From Niveibacterium sp. SC-1 (lineage in GTDB: Bacteria > Pseudomonadota > Gammaproteobacteria > Burkholderiales > Rhodocyclaceae): a stretch of 64,000 nucleotides of DNA. Below the pieces are notes generated by a model that made no database searches, was not told where the DNA came from, and saw only the letters and a list, made by a program, of their open reading frames with translations. Positions 63,774 through 64,000 of this stretch are shown one piece after another. A program made the translations under genes and the position numbers. How positions within the stretch are numbered: position 1 is the stretch's first letter; the number at the start of each line of letters is the position of its first letter. The stretch covers positions 2,790,001-2,854,000 of the forward strand of contig NZ_CP151275.1 of NCBI RefSeq assembly GCF_038235435.1, given 5' to 3'.

Positions 63774-64000
63774 TCAGGGGGTGGCCGGACGGCCGTCGAC
63801 GTAGATGGCTTCGCCGTTGGAGGGCTTGAGGACTTCGAGGCCGAATTCCATCTGCACGAAGTCCGTACCTTCGGCGATCACCGGCAGCTCGCCGCTCGGG
63901 GTCAGCGTGACGCGCGGCATGTAGAAGTCGCGGTCCGCACCGGTGGCGTTGTCGGCGATGATGCGCAGCGCGCCGGTGAGCTCGGACTGCGCGCCGGTGA
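63774..64000 (-). CDS. Phage major tail tube protein, N-terminus outside the window
   Basis: C-terminal 75 residues of a protein entering from the right edge: TGAQSELTGALRIIADNATG, RDFYMPRVTLTPSGELPVIA, FVQMEFGLEVLKPSNGEAIY and the end VDGRPATP. The phrasing matches C-termini of the phage tail tube family, and the position before the tape measure gene supports this. No tail assembly chaperone genes lie between it and the tape measure gene. Confidence 0.75.
   Translation of the reverse strand, partial: TGAQSELTGALRIIADNATGADRDFYMPRVTLTPSGELPVIAEGTDFVQMEFGLEVLKPSNGEAIYVDGRPATP

Noticed and set aside
61672..63804. Open frame of 710 codons antisense to the tape measure gene
   Set aside because: Composition is of shadow type and the sense strand encodes an unmistakable tape measure protein.

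Overview
The window is GC-rich chromosomal DNA from a betaproteobacterium. Gene content and order (etfBA with an acyl-CoA dehydrogenase, ppx/ppk1 beside an MCE lipid transporter, aat-bpt, rlmM-ychJ, gltX next to tRNA-Val) suggest a Rhodocyclales-type organism; that placement is inference from family resemblance. Positions 1 to about 49,600 are ordinary core chromosome. From about 49,600 to the right edge lies the late (tail and lysis) end of a siphovirus-type prophage, all on the minus strand, and it continues beyond the window.

Core region, left to right: a fatty-acid oxidation block (acyl-CoA dehydrogenase, a CbiM-like permease, etfA, etfB) with a divergent TetR regulator; TatD and an acyl-CoA synthetase; an operon reading ppx, MlaE-like permease, ATPase, MCE protein and auxiliary lipoprotein, divergent from ppk1, with a strong PHO-box-like repeat in front of ppk1; aat-bpt (N-degron aminoacyl transferases); two small heat-shock proteins behind a sigma-32-like promoter; a four-gene peptide ABC transporter of Yej/Dpp type; a peroxiredoxin-slyD pair divergent from lexA; rmuC; an FtsX-type permease; two orphan pseudopilin-like genes; a CpxRA-like two-component system divergent from a Spy/CpxP-like gene, with three GTAAA boxes between them; an alpha/beta-hydrolase-like protein lacking the nucleophile; a DEAD-box helicase; alaS; a glycerophosphodiesterase with a UgpB-like binding protein; rlmM, ychJ and gltX.

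Two different tRNA-Val(CAC) genes flank a 14-bp imperfect inverted repeat and mark the left end of the prophage. Transcription runs from right to left: tail tube (partial), a terminator, tape measure, a 129-aa protein, a 1205-aa beta-repeat protein, two fibre-like proteins (one LamG plus CnaB-like), a 138-aa protein, a hub-like protein with a Trp-Gln repeat arm, a 73-aa possible OB-fold protein, two holin candidates, a GH19 endolysin and an overlapping Rz/Rz1 spanin pair. The tail-tip module is the least described part of the window. Integrase, repressor, capsid and packaging genes are not in view.

Many large open frames lie antisense to clear genes because of the high GC content; these were left out. 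No CRISPR array, insertion sequence or replication origin was found.
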